From NCBI GenBank assembly GCA_002394385.1, contig DGTS01000027.1, forward strand, positions 1 through 49,655: 49,655 nt of DNA, given 5' to 3'. Positions 7,199 through 15,763 of the stretch are shown piece by piece; the first letter of the stretch is position 1; every line of letters starts with the position of its first letter. The notes under the pieces were generated by a model that made no database searches, was not told where the DNA came from, and was given only the letters and a program-made list of their open reading frames with translations. The translations under genes were made by a program, and so were the position numbers. The stretch comes from Prevotella sp. UBA4330 (GTDB taxonomy: Bacteria; Bacteroidota; Bacteroidia; Bacteroidales; Bacteroidaceae).

Positions 7199-9070
7199 AT
7201 GGGAAAGCCATTCAAAGTAGAGTTGGAAAAGCTTGCGGGCACCATAAAGTGGGCTGAGCAGCAAGATGTGACGGCATTGCGCTCTTTCTTCTCATTAAAT
7301 GCTGGTACCCCCTTGATTTGTATCGGAAGTGGTGGTTCATATAGTGCAGCAAGCTATGCGGCCATGCTCTATAAGCAGATGTGCGGGCTTGCAGTTCCTA
7401 TGACACCTCTAGCTTTTGATACATATTCTGATACTGTAATACGTGATAGCAAATTATTATTCTTCAGTGCAGCGGGGCGAAATAAAGACTTCTTGATTGC
7501 GTTCCAACATGGTTTGGAAGTAGGAAGGGGTGATATGACAGGGATCTGCCTTCGTGAAAGCCCCAAGTGGGATGAGGTTATTGGCAAATATAGTACTGAT
7601 TTTAATAAACACACATTTCCTATTCCTACTGTAAAAGACGGTTTTCTGGCTACCAACTCTCTTGTAGCCTTCTTTGTGCTGATGTACCGTTGTTTCTTTG
7701 ATGCAAAACCGTCAAAGTATATCCAGAAAGGAATAGGTTATAGTTATAATCATGAAATTGATTTCTCGAAGATAGACAACTTCATTGTTCTTTATAGCAA
7801 TTTAAGCGAGCCAGTGGCTGTTGATTTGGAATCCAAATTCTCAGAAGCTGCACTTGGTTCTGTCTTGATGGCAGACTACCGTAACTTTGGACATGGTAGG
7901 CATCAGTGGTTTGACAAAAAGGGGGGAAATTCTAGCATTGTGGCTTTGGTGAACGAGAATGACCGCCAGCTGGCAGATAAGACTTTAAGCAAGATGCCAG
8001 ATGATGTCAATGTGGTTCGCATTGAAACAGAACTCAGTACGCCACTTGCTACCATTGACTTGTTGGTGAAGTCGTTTCAGTTGGTTGCTACCATTGGAAA
8101 CATGAGAGGGATAGACCCCGGACGTCCGGGTGTCCCTGACTATGGAACCGAATTATATCATCTGAATTACGTTAAACTAATTAGTGATGATTGCATTAAA
8201 CTAACAGCTAAAGAATTGGCAATATGTAGGAAACTAAGGCTTGGAAGCAAGGCTTTGATACCTGCAAAAGAATATGAAGAGTATTCAAATGCGTATGATG
8301 GGTTCATTTCAATGTTGAGGGAGAAAGAATTCGATCTTCTAGCTCTGGATTATGACGGAACCATTTGCAATGTGGATAGGAAATCAAGATATAATGAAAA
8401 GTTAGAGGATTCTATTGCCAAAAAGCTGAACAAGTTACTTTCAGATGGAATAAAGATTGCCATCATGACTGGACGGGGTGGTTCAGTTCATGAACTGTTG
8501 AGGAAGTCTATCCAGGAGGAATATTGGCAGAAAGTTTATTTGGGCTGCTATAATGGCGCAGTTATTGTTACTCTGTCTGATGACGCTACCGCCATTGAAG
8601 CAATTAAGGACGCTCCGTTGGATGAACAATTGGCGAAGTTGGAAAAAGAAATCAAGTGTTATTCTTTCGTGCCAACCGTCAGAAAATACAGCACCCAATT
8701 GTCATTTACTTGTATGGACAAAATGAAGGCATACGAAATATGCAATGAAATTATTCTTTCCAATAAACTGGATAAGCTTCATGTGTGGAGTTCAAGCCAC
8801 TCTATGGATATTGTAGTCAGCACTAGGGCAAGCAAGTCGGCTGTAAAGGATATTTCCGAAGATGTGTTGGCGATAGGAGACCGCGGCGATTATGAGGGTA
8901 ATGATTTTGAGATGCTTTCCATTCCTTATTCCCTGAGTGTTGATGGTGTGTCGCGCAACCCTAATAGTTGCTGGAATCTGGCGCCCAGGGACCTGAGAGG
9001 TTTGGATGTCGTAAAGTATTATCTGCGCAAGATAAAAAAGACAAATAAAGGTTTTAAAATTAAATTCTGA
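7199..9070 (+). CDS. Double-SIS sugar isomerase-like protein fused to a HAD phosphatase
   Basis: This is a two-part enzyme of 623 residues. The first half contains two SIS (sugar-phosphate isomerase) folds. SIS-1 has the phosphosugar loop GSGGSYSAASYAA (from ~43). SIS-2 has ESKFSEAALGSV and NFGHGRHQW (from ~211), comparable with the tandem SIS layout of GlmS/FrlB-type enzymes. The second half is a HAD hydrolase: motif I LDYDGT (nucleophile Asp ~384, general acid Asp ~386), motif II TGRG (~424), a C2-type cap, and motif IV GDRGDYEGND (~560). An ATG at 7166 would add 11 residues, but it lies within a palindrome close to the predicted transcription start, so 7199 is preferred. The next gene begins 4 bp after the stop. 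The fusion implies isomerisation or deglycation of a phosphosugar followed by dephosphorylation. The substrate is unknown. Confidence 0.85.
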   Translation: MGKPFKVELEKLAGTIKWAEQQDVTALRSFFSLNAGTPLICIGSGGSYSAASYAAMLYKQMCGLAVPMTPLAFDTYSDTVIRDSKLLFFSAAGRNKDFLIAFQHGLEVGRGDMTGICLRESPKWDEVIGKYSTDFNKHTFPIPTVKDGFLATNSLVAFFVLMYRCFFDAKPSKYIQKGIGYSYNHEIDFSKIDNFIVLYSNLSEPVAVDLESKFSEAALGSVLMADYRNFGHGRHQWFDKKGGNSSIVALVNENDRQLADKTLSKMPDDVNVVRIETELSTPLATIDLLVKSFQLVATIGNMRGIDPGRPGVPDYGTELYHLNYVKLISDDCIKLTAKELAICRKLRLGSKALIPAKEYEEYSNAYDGFISMLREKEFDLLALDYDGTICNVDRKSRYNEKLEDSIAKKLNKLLSDGIKIAIMTGRGGSVHELLRKSIQEEYWQKVYLGCYNGAVIVTLSDDATAIEAIKDAPLDEQLAKLEKEIKCYSFVPTVRKYSTQLSFTCMDKMKAYEICNEIILSNKLDKLHVWSSSHSMDIVVSTRASKSAVKDISEDVLAIGDRGDYEGNDFEMLSIPYSLSVDGVSRNPNSCWNLAPRDLRGLDVVKYYLRKIKKTNKGFKIKF

Positions 9071-9074
9071 GCCT

Positions 9075-10208
9075 ATGCGATTTAATCTGGCAAAACAGTT
9101 CCTTGCCCGGCTGATGAAATGGGACGATATTGAGGCTACGGAGCATTTGAAGGAGATAGATTTGATGTCAGACATCAAGTATGACTCCTATGACCAGTTT
9201 ATGCCTGGCATAAAGTTCGTGGGGAACTTTTATCTTTGGCTGAGTCAGTTTGAAGATATCGATGACAGGAAACTTATGTATGAGTTTGTGAAGAAGTATA
9301 TCATCTATATTAACTCAACCCAGATTTCACATCTCATTGATTTGCTTTATAGCACCAAGATTATACCTGCCATTAGACAGAAAGTGGTAAAGGATTTTAG
9401 GAATCATGGCTTGACTGTGAATAAATACAACAACAAGCGGCTTGACAACGCGGCAGAGTTTAAGTCACACAAACGAAAGACCCTGTTCATCGGTCTTAGT
9501 GATGGTTCGCATATTGATATTATCCGCAGAAACAGCTATTTGGATAATGACCAAGTGCTGACAAATTATTACCCTGATGACACAAAAATCAAAGAACTGG
9601 CTGAGGAACTTGAGAAAAGTAAAGACTTGGTAGAGGGTTCGGAAAAGAAATTCGAATCTATCGCATTGATTGATGACTTCACGGCCAGTGGCTCCTCGTT
9701 TATCCGGATAAAGGATGATGGAACCTTTGCAGGGAAGTTGCCCAAATTCTTTGAGGCTATTAACGATAAAAAGGAATTCAAAAAACTTTTGGTTGACGGT
9801 TTTGACATTCATTTGTATTTCCTAATAGCGACCAAGAGTGCTTTGGATCATATTAATGCTATGTTGGAACAGTATAAGAAGCAGCACCCTGACTTGAATG
9901 TAACGTTGGAGTGTGTCCAAATGCTCTATGAAGATGCGAAATTTACCAGTCACACAGGAACGGAAGCGTTGGCAATCAAAAAAATCATCAGCCAGAAACG
10001 ATATATCAATGAGCCTGCATTGACCAGGGCCTATAAGGAAAGTTATCCAGCAGGCAATACTGACTACTATCTCGGTTATAGGCAATGCGCCCTAACGATT
10101 GTTCTGAACCATAACACACCTAACAATTCCCTCCCCATCATCTGGCAACCCAAGAGAGAGGCGGGAGATAGACTATACCCTTTGTTCTACAGAATTACAC
10201 GTCACTGA
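9075..10208 (+). CDS. Phosphoribosyltransferase-like protein (PRTase-CE-like)
   Basis: This 377-residue protein carries a type I PRTase PRPP-binding loop: a hydrophobic strand plus acidic pair and small-residue loop, IALIDDFTASGSSF, with Asp pair 200-201. An N-terminal helical domain (~1-130) precedes a strand LFIGLSDGSHIDIIRR, and a further strand DIHLYFLIATKSALD follows the loop. A long divergent C-terminal part (~260-377) ends in PIIWQPKREAGDRLYPLFYR. From memory it resembles the PRTase family called PRTase-CE, described as a component of predicted prokaryotic conflict systems; I cannot verify this here. The expected chemistry is transfer to or from PRPP. It is embedded in the operon with a 4-bp gap before it and 2 bp after. 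Confidence 0.75.
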   Translation: MRFNLAKQFLARLMKWDDIEATEHLKEIDLMSDIKYDSYDQFMPGIKFVGNFYLWLSQFEDIDDRKLMYEFVKKYIIYINSTQISHLIDLLYSTKIIPAIRQKVVKDFRNHGLTVNKYNNKRLDNAAEFKSHKRKTLFIGLSDGSHIDIIRRNSYLDNDQVLTNYYPDDTKIKELAEELEKSKDLVEGSEKKFESIALIDDFTASGSSFIRIKDDGTFAGKLPKFFEAINDKKEFKKLLVDGFDIHLYFLIATKSALDHINAMLEQYKKQHPDLNVTLECVQMLYEDAKFTSHTGTEALAIKKIISQKRYINEPALTRAYKESYPAGNTDYYLGYRQCALTIVLNHNTPNNSLPIIWQPKREAGDRLYPLFYRITRH

Positions 10209-10210
10209 TT

Positions 10211-12070
10211 ATGCAGCAGTATGAGAATCCATTTAGCATGAGAGCTTCAGAGAAGATGACAGCGGATGATGTATTCGTCAGTCTCTTATCTGATGATTCG
10301 CTGTATCCTCTGAAGGAATACAGTGACAGGGGCTCATTGTGGGGAAACTTAACCTACATATGCAGTGCTCCAGGTGGTGGAAAGACAACGATGATGCGTT
10401 GTTTCTCCCCGTCAGTTGTATTCAGGGTTCATAACAACAAGAAGGACAACGACAAGATGTTCAAAGCCCTGAAGAGTATGGGCGTGGTCACTTCCAATAG
10501 AATACTGAAATGCGGAGCATATCTGCTGACGAACAGGAGTTATGCAGATCTGGAAGATGAAGAGGTGTTCACCAAACCACAGGCCAGACGGCTGCTTTTT
10601 GCCTTGTTGAATGCCCGGTTTACATTGGTGGCTATTAAGGCTTTGCAGCAATTGAAGAATCTAGCATATGAACAGCTGGGACAAGTGGAATTCGATCCCT
10701 CGCTGGAACTGTCGAACAGGTTTGCCCCCAACCCGACACCCCATACAGCCAAGGAGCTGTTTGACTGGGCTGCAGGAATAGAACGACAAATAACGGACAT
10801 CATAGAAACATATGAAAACACTGACGAGAAGCACGGTCACGATTCATTATTCATTTTGAATGAACTCCATGCGTCGGATTTTACTATATCGGGCAAAACT
10901 ATTGTAGATGACTTTATTTTCCAACTGGACGATTGTCACAAGTTGTCTAGGACGCAGCTTGACTTTCTGCGGCAGGAACTGGTAGAGACGCGTATCAGCA
11001 ATACCGTTTGGCTGGCCATGCGGTACGATAAGTTTACTTATGAGGAGTTGATGCCTAAGACAGACATGATAGGTCGTGACTATAACAGCATTCATTTGGG
11101 AACGGACAACAAGTTCGAGAAAATGCTGGGAAGTATAATGGAGAAGCGTTCCAATCTGTCCAGACATGACATCAAATTGAACAACTCATTGGAACAGTTG
11201 TATATACTTTCTGACGATCAGTATCAGACAATCATTGATTACAGCAGGAAAGACCTTGCTACGAAATTTGGTCTTTATGATGAATTATTGAGCTATATAG
11301 ATAAAAACTTTGATACGTCCAAGGACATGGCTGAACAGACCTTTGCACTTATGTTGTTCGCACAACGAGAATTCAAAACGTCGTTCCCGATGTTCCCGCA
11401 TGAACAGGCTTCTTATAATGAGCATATCAAGGCTGACCTTATAAAGATAAGCCGAGATATCATACCTGCAGTTTTCAATCATCCGATGTATTACGGAACG
11501 GACACATTGAAAGAATTGTCCCCTAATAATACAGAACAGTTTATCAGCTTCTGCAATGTGCTTTATGAACAATTGCTCACCCAGAAACTGTTGCATCCCC
11601 GTAAAGCCTTGCTGTTGTCTGCTGCTACACAGGATAGGCTCATCAAAGACGAGTGCAAGAAAAAATTGAAGCGGATGCTGACAGAGTACGGTAGAGGAGT
11701 ATTTACTTTTATCAACAATCTGGGAGGGTTCTGTAAGAGCCAGACGTTGCAATTGGGTAGTTCATACGGTACAGTAAATGGTTTTGCCATCAAGGAAGTG
11801 GACACGCTCTTTGGCAAGACTACCAATATGATAGATGACACCCAACTTGAAAGCGTATTAAGAATATGTCTGGCCAATAATCTGCTGTTTACCAGAGAAA
11901 CAAAGCAAGGCGAGAAGGATAAGGAGTGGACTGTGTTCTACCTGAACCGCTGGATTTGTGCCGCTTTCTCTTTGCCCTTAGGCTATGGCGGTTGGAGAAA
12001 AAGAACCATAAGGGAGTTGACTGACTGGATAAAAAAAGAAGAAAAATGGGAAGTTGGGATTCGTATGTGA
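10211..12070 (+). CDS. ORC/CDC6-like AAA-type ATPase
   Basis: A 619-residue P-loop ATPase. The N-terminal ENPFSMRASEKM with following FVSLL resembles the NPF..R.AE signature of bacterial ORC-CDC6-like ATPases. Walker A is APGGGKTT (residues ~53-60). The candidate Walker B strand, SLFILNELHA (~217), lacks the canonical DE pair, so hydrolysis may be atypical. The region WLAMRYDKF (~273) may hold sensor-like residues. The C-terminal ~100 residues (after ~520) look like a winged helix (DTQLESVLRICLANNLLF, then a beta-wing EWTVFYLNRW). Such proteins act as switch or scaffold ATPases in defence-type operons, perhaps sensing nucleic acid; that is inference. It is translationally coupled: the next gene overlaps its end. 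Confidence 0.72.
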   Translation: MQQYENPFSMRASEKMTADDVFVSLLSDDSLYPLKEYSDRGSLWGNLTYICSAPGGGKTTMMRCFSPSVVFRVHNNKKDNDKMFKALKSMGVVTSNRILKCGAYLLTNRSYADLEDEEVFTKPQARRLLFALLNARFTLVAIKALQQLKNLAYEQLGQVEFDPSLELSNRFAPNPTPHTAKELFDWAAGIERQITDIIETYENTDEKHGHDSLFILNELHASDFTISGKTIVDDFIFQLDDCHKLSRTQLDFLRQELVETRISNTVWLAMRYDKFTYEELMPKTDMIGRDYNSIHLGTDNKFEKMLGSIMEKRSNLSRHDIKLNNSLEQLYILSDDQYQTIIDYSRKDLATKFGLYDELLSYIDKNFDTSKDMAEQTFALMLFAQREFKTSFPMFPHEQASYNEHIKADLIKISRDIIPAVFNHPMYYGTDTLKELSPNNTEQFISFCNVLYEQLLTQKLLHPRKALLLSAATQDRLIKDECKKKLKRMLTEYGRGVFTFINNLGGFCKSQTLQLGSSYGTVNGFAIKEVDTLFGKTTNMIDDTQLESVLRICLANNLLFTRETKQGEKDKEWTVFYLNRWICAAFSLPLGYGGWRKRTIRELTDWIKKEEKWEVGIRM

Positions 12071-13122
12071 TGTTCGAGGGTGACGAACAAGTCACCCAAT
12101 TTTGGAGTGACGCAGATCGTCCACATGGTAAAACCCTGCTCATCATAGGTGAGGGCTTTGACCCACGTATGAATAATGTTCTCAGGTTTTTTGTGGAAAC
12201 AAAAACGGAGATTGACTGCAAAATCATCGTTTTTGGCGACTATACGAAATCTCCAAATGCGCCAATGATAGAGCGGAATATCGAAGCCAGAAAGACATTG
12301 CTTGAAAAAGGTGCGGTGCAGTCCTCAGTCTACCAATTGAAGATAGGGGCAAAAAAAGATTTGAACAGGGGCGTGAAGTTAATGAACAAGGAGATAGAGA
12401 GTCTGACAAACGGTTATGATAACATTATCGTGGACATCAGTGCTTTGCCCAAGGTGTTGTACTTCAATCTGATCAAATCTATCTACAAAAGTCAAAATAA
12501 TAAAAACCTGTTTATTATGGTTTCTGAGAATGCAGAAATTGACAGACGCATTAAATACATCAATCTGGCAGATGATATAGAACCGATGGTGAAGTTTAAT
12601 CCCGGTATCGGACTGGAGGCGGAACCTGACAGAATAAGGATTCAGATCTCATTGCTGGGAGAGAACGGAATGGAGAAATGGAACAAGATTCTAGGACATT
12701 TCAATCCGGATGAAGATTTCCCCGTCGTTCCTTATCCTTCATTGGACCCTTTCAGAACAGATTCGATTATCAAGGAGTATGAAGAACTATTTAAACAAGA
12801 AGATGCCAAGGACAATATCATTTATGCTCACGAACGTAATCCCTTTGAATTGTATAGATTGCTGACGAGGTTTATCCTGTCGGAAGACGAAATTTTGGGA
12901 AAGGTGAAGCAGATGGCTTGTTATGGGATAGCTCTGTTATCTAGCAAACTCCTGTCGGTTGGTGCGCTTCTGACTGCGATGGAGAATGAGAATGAAGTTG
13001 CCATTTATAACGTTATCAGCCGTGATTATGTCATAGACAAAGACAATATAGATTTTGATGAACTGAACAAAAAGAGTACCACTTTTTTAATGTGGATAAA
13101 AGGTGAAGCATATAATGACTGA
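12046..13122 (+). CDS. Unrecognised Rossmann-like protein, fourth gene of the operon
   Basis: I do not recognise the family. The 358-residue protein has alternating strands and helices in its first half: KTLLIIGEGFDPRMNNVL (strand, Gly-rich turn, helix), CKIIVFGDYTKS, then YDNIIVDISALPKVLYFN and KNLFIMVSENAEID. Two motifs look functional: GEGFDPRM and DISALPK. The plan recalls Rossmannoid ligand-sensing domains such as CARF, but the diagnostic residues are not identified. The second half (~190-358) is mostly helical. Two starts are possible: ATG 12046, giving a 25-bp overlap with the ATPase gene, or ATG 12070, which forms a TGATG stop-start overlap and would remove 8 residues. No signal or membrane segment is seen. 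Its invariant partners here suggest a sensor or effector subunit. Confidence 0.6.
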   Translation: MGSWDSYVMFEGDEQVTQFWSDADRPHGKTLLIIGEGFDPRMNNVLRFFVETKTEIDCKIIVFGDYTKSPNAPMIERNIEARKTLLEKGAVQSSVYQLKIGAKKDLNRGVKLMNKEIESLTNGYDNIIVDISALPKVLYFNLIKSIYKSQNNKNLFIMVSENAEIDRRIKYINLADDIEPMVKFNPGIGLEAEPDRIRIQISLLGENGMEKWNKILGHFNPDEDFPVVPYPSLDPFRTDSIIKEYEELFKQEDAKDNIIYAHERNPFELYRLLTRFILSEDEILGKVKQMACYGIALLSSKLLSVGALLTAMENENEVAIYNVISRDYVIDKDNIDFDELNKKSTTFLMWIKGEAYND

Positions 13123-13176
13123 TCCCCAAAATATAAAGGTTAAGAAACAATAAAAAACAAGATTGTTCTTTATTAA

Positions 13177-13209
13177 TTTGCGAAGTTAGACAAAAAATGT
13201 CTATCTTTG
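13177..13209 (+). promoter_or_regulatory. Promoter of the AbiE operon with an internal inverted-repeat operator
   Basis: TTTG (13177-13180) and TATCTTTG (13202-13209) are separated by 21 bp. Between and overlapping them is a perfect inverted repeat TAGACA-AAAAA-TGTCTA (13187-13203). AbiEi antitoxins are known to repress their own operons by binding upstream inverted repeats, so this palindrome is the likely autoregulatory site. The start codon follows at 13235. Confidence 0.7.
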
Positions 13210-13234
13210 CAAACGAAATATTAAATACAAGATA

Positions 13235-14041
13235 ATGGCGAGCATAGCAAGCTGGATATATGATAAGCCATTTAGAGGCAATTACACCTTCACACACGAT
13301 GAGGTGGCGCAGGCATTCCCTGATATGAGTGCCGGCAGCATTGCACGGGCACTGACCAGGGAGGTGAGCAAGGGACGGATTATGTCGCCCCTGCGCGGCT
13401 TCTACGTCATTGTGCCAGATGAGTATGTGCTGCGCGGGGCTGTGCCGCAGTCGTTTTACTTAGACAACATGATGCACCATCTGGGACGCAAATACTATGT
13501 GGCTCTGTTGAGTGCGGCAAGTTATCACGGAGTTTCGCATCAGGTTCCGCTGCGGTTCAGCGTGATGATAGAGCCTCCCGCCATGCGCGACAAGAAGGGA
13601 GAGAAGTACCTTACGCATTATTTCTGCAAAAGTCATATTCCTGAGACATACGTGGAGAGACGGCAGACGCGGACGGGCTACATTAACGTGTCGTGTCCTG
13701 AACTGACGGCAGTGGATTTGCTGACGTATCAGGCTAAGACAGGAAGCGTTTCGCGGGCTGCGACCGTTCTGGCTGAACTGGTGGAGAAACTGGATTTTGG
13801 GCAGCTGGGAGCTGACTTCGTGAAAGAGGTGCCTGTAACCAGTCTGCAGCGTTTGGGCTATATTCTGGACGAGGTGCTGGAAGAAAGGGAAGCGGCAGAG
13901 CCAGTACAGGGATTGTTGAAGTGTAGCAGTTCTGTGCTCCAATATGTTCCCTTAAAGGCGGGAAAGAGCAGCGAGGGATGTGAACGTAATGCTAAGTGGA
14001 AAATCATTGTGAACGAAACCATCGAAATTGACGAGTTATGA
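13235..14041 (+). CDS. abiEi: Type IV toxin-antitoxin system AbiEi-family antitoxin
   Basis: A 268-residue protein with an N-terminal winged helix (YTFTHDEVAQAFPDMSAGSI, ALTREVSKGRIMSPLRGFYV) followed by the AbiEi core: YLDNMMHHLGRKYYVALLSA and YHGVSHQVPLRFSVM. A later region, CPELTAVDLLTYQ, sits before a helical tail. This layout fits AbiEi antitoxins, which counter the AbiEii nucleotidyltransferase and repress transcription. Its stop overlaps the next start by ATGA (14038-14041), the usual coupling in abiE operons. The gene is visibly more GC-rich than the SIS-PRTase operon upstream (one sampled 60-base line about 60 percent GC against about 35 percent), implying a separate origin. Confidence 0.88.
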   Translation: MASIASWIYDKPFRGNYTFTHDEVAQAFPDMSAGSIARALTREVSKGRIMSPLRGFYVIVPDEYVLRGAVPQSFYLDNMMHHLGRKYYVALLSAASYHGVSHQVPLRFSVMIEPPAMRDKKGEKYLTHYFCKSHIPETYVERRQTRTGYINVSCPELTAVDLLTYQAKTGSVSRAATVLAELVEKLDFGQLGADFVKEVPVTSLQRLGYILDEVLEEREAAEPVQGLLKCSSSVLQYVPLKAGKSSEGCERNAKWKIIVNETIEIDEL

Positions 14042-14841
14042 TACCAGAGCGATTTATTACGGAATGGAGTGAACAGGCCCCGTGGGTGGTGAATAAATTC
14101 ATCGAACAGGATTTGATAGTCTGCCGTGCGTTAGTGTCTATTTATAGCGATACATTTCTTTCGGAGCATCTGGCATTCAGAGGTGGCACGGCATTGGGCA
14201 AGTTGTATCTGAAGCCGCAGCCTAGATACTCGGAGGACATCGATCTGGTGCAAGTGCAAGCAGAACCCATCAAAGAGACGATAGACCATCTAAGGGACGC
14301 GTTGGCTTGGCTGGGTGAGCCAGTGGTGAAGCAGAAGAAACACAACAATACGCTGGTGTTCAAGGTACAACCGATGGATATGGATGCGGGGGAGATACAC
14401 TTGAAGGTGGAGATTAACTGTAAAGAGCACTTCTCGGTATATCCAATGGTAAGAGTTCCTTTTGCGGTGAATAGTTCGTGGTTCAAAGGTGCTTGTGAAG
14501 TGCTGACCTATGAATTGGCAGAACTGACAGGGACGAAACTGAGAGCTGTTTATCAGCGGAGAAAAGGACGTGATTTGTTTGACCTGTGGAAGATTCTGAC
14601 GTTGATACCGGAGATTGACCGAGAGCGGGTGATGGAAAGCTATGAGCGGTACTTGGGCTTTACGGCTTCCCATCTGCCCACGTACAAGGAATTTGTGCTG
14701 AATATGGAGGAGAAACTTCAGGATGAGGAGTTTCTGACGGATACCCAAATGATTCTTGGGCCACAGGTGGAGTATGACCCTCAGGTGGCGTGGGAAAAGG
14801 TGAAAGCGGAATTGGTGGAGAGACTTAATCCTGAAGTATGA
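14038..14841 (+). CDS. abiEii: AbiEii-family nucleotidyltransferase toxin
   Basis: A 267-residue DNA polymerase beta-like nucleotidyltransferase. The catalytic motifs are visible: FRGGTALGKLYL (Gly49-Gly50, Lys55) and RYSEDIDLV (Ser65, Asp67, Asp69), the GSx/DxD pattern of AbiEii/MenT-type toxins. The later conserved block LRAVYQRRKGRDLFDLW (~171-187) is also present. Family members block growth by modifying tRNA or nucleotides during phage infection; which substrate applies here is unknown. It is coupled to the antitoxin by a 4-bp overlap. The PfkB kinase gene begins only 17 bp after its stop, so read-through expression of the kinase is likely. Confidence 0.9.
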   Translation: MIPERFITEWSEQAPWVVNKFIEQDLIVCRALVSIYSDTFLSEHLAFRGGTALGKLYLKPQPRYSEDIDLVQVQAEPIKETIDHLRDALAWLGEPVVKQKKHNNTLVFKVQPMDMDAGEIHLKVEINCKEHFSVYPMVRVPFAVNSSWFKGACEVLTYELAELTGTKLRAVYQRRKGRDLFDLWKILTLIPEIDRERVMESYERYLGFTASHLPTYKEFVLNMEEKLQDEEFLTDTQMILGPQVEYDPQVAWEKVKAELVERLNPEV

Positions 14842-14858
14842 ATATTGATACTTGAAAC

Positions 14859-15752
14859 ATGGAACTTGAAACAAATAATATCATAGTTGGTGCAGGCCTG
14901 ATCAGTCTGGATGTGTTGATTTGGGATGGACAAAGAGTCCCCATATCCTATTACGTTGGTGGCACATGCGGTAATGTGATGATGATTCTCTCCCACATGG
15001 GTTGGAATGCCTATCCCATAGCCCGTTTGGATAGCACAAAAGACGGGGTGAGAGTGTTGGATGACATGAAAAAGCACCGTGTACACACTGATTTTGTCTC
15101 TACTCAAGACGGTAAGACACCGGTGATCGTGCAGCGTAACTTCATTAACAAGGACGGTGTTCCCACACACAAGTTTGAATCGCGTAACAATATCGGTCGG
15201 TTCTATCTGGACTTCAAGTCGTTGACGCTGAAACAGGCGAATGAGGTGATTGAAAGGATAGACTTTGTGCCAAAGGTATTCTTCTTTGACAGGGTTTCAC
15301 CCGCCATCTTGAAGCTAGCCACCACATTCAAGGAAAAGGGTTCGGTGATATTCTTTGAGCCTTCCAGCCGAGGAGGTAATGTCAGCCTGTTCTACAATTG
15401 TGTTGAAGTGTCTGATATAGTCAAGTTCTCGGAACAGAGGATAAAAGACCTTAACCAGTTTAAAGATTATAAGGATAAGCTGTTTATCCAAACGCAAGGG
15501 GCAAAGGGTTTGAGCTACCGCTTGAGTGGCGATTGGAAGCATTTGGAATCTGTTGCAAATGAAAAAGTGGTGGATACTGCTGGTGCGGGTGACTGGACAG
15601 CGGCTGCTTTGATTAATTATTTGTTCAAAGACAAAGTAGTGTTTGGAATACTCAATCTCCTAGAATCAGATTTGGAAACAGCTTTGAAAGAAGCACAGAA
15701 ATTAGGTGCTGAGAGTTGCTCTTATGAAGGGGCGCGTGGCATGATGCAGTAA
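14859..15752 (+). CDS. PfkB-family sugar/nucleoside kinase
   Basis: A 297-residue ribokinase-like enzyme. The N-terminal strand IIVGAGLISLDVLIWD and the substrate-binding GGTCGNVMMILSHMG (~37) match PfkB kinases. The C-terminal PfkB signature DTAGAGDWTAAALI (~238-251) supplies the anion hole and catalytic Asp of GAGD. It ends with a Cys/Gly tail, SYEGARGMM. The length is normal for PfkB. It follows abiEii by 17 bp, but its low GC content matches the SIS-HAD/PRTase operon rather than abiE (one sampled line ~40 percent GC). A sugar kinase fits functionally with sugar isomerase, phosphatase and PRTase, so it may be a fifth member of that system, separated by an abiE insertion. The substrate is not determined. 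Confidence 0.85.
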   Translation: MELETNNIIVGAGLISLDVLIWDGQRVPISYYVGGTCGNVMMILSHMGWNAYPIARLDSTKDGVRVLDDMKKHRVHTDFVSTQDGKTPVIVQRNFINKDGVPTHKFESRNNIGRFYLDFKSLTLKQANEVIERIDFVPKVFFFDRVSPAILKLATTFKEKGSVIFFEPSSRGGNVSLFYNCVEVSDIVKFSEQRIKDLNQFKDYKDKLFIQTQGAKGLSYRLSGDWKHLESVANEKVVDTAGAGDWTAAALINYLFKDKVVFGILNLLESDLETALKEAQKLGAESCSYEGARGMMQ

Positions 15753-15763
15753 TGAAATAATAA

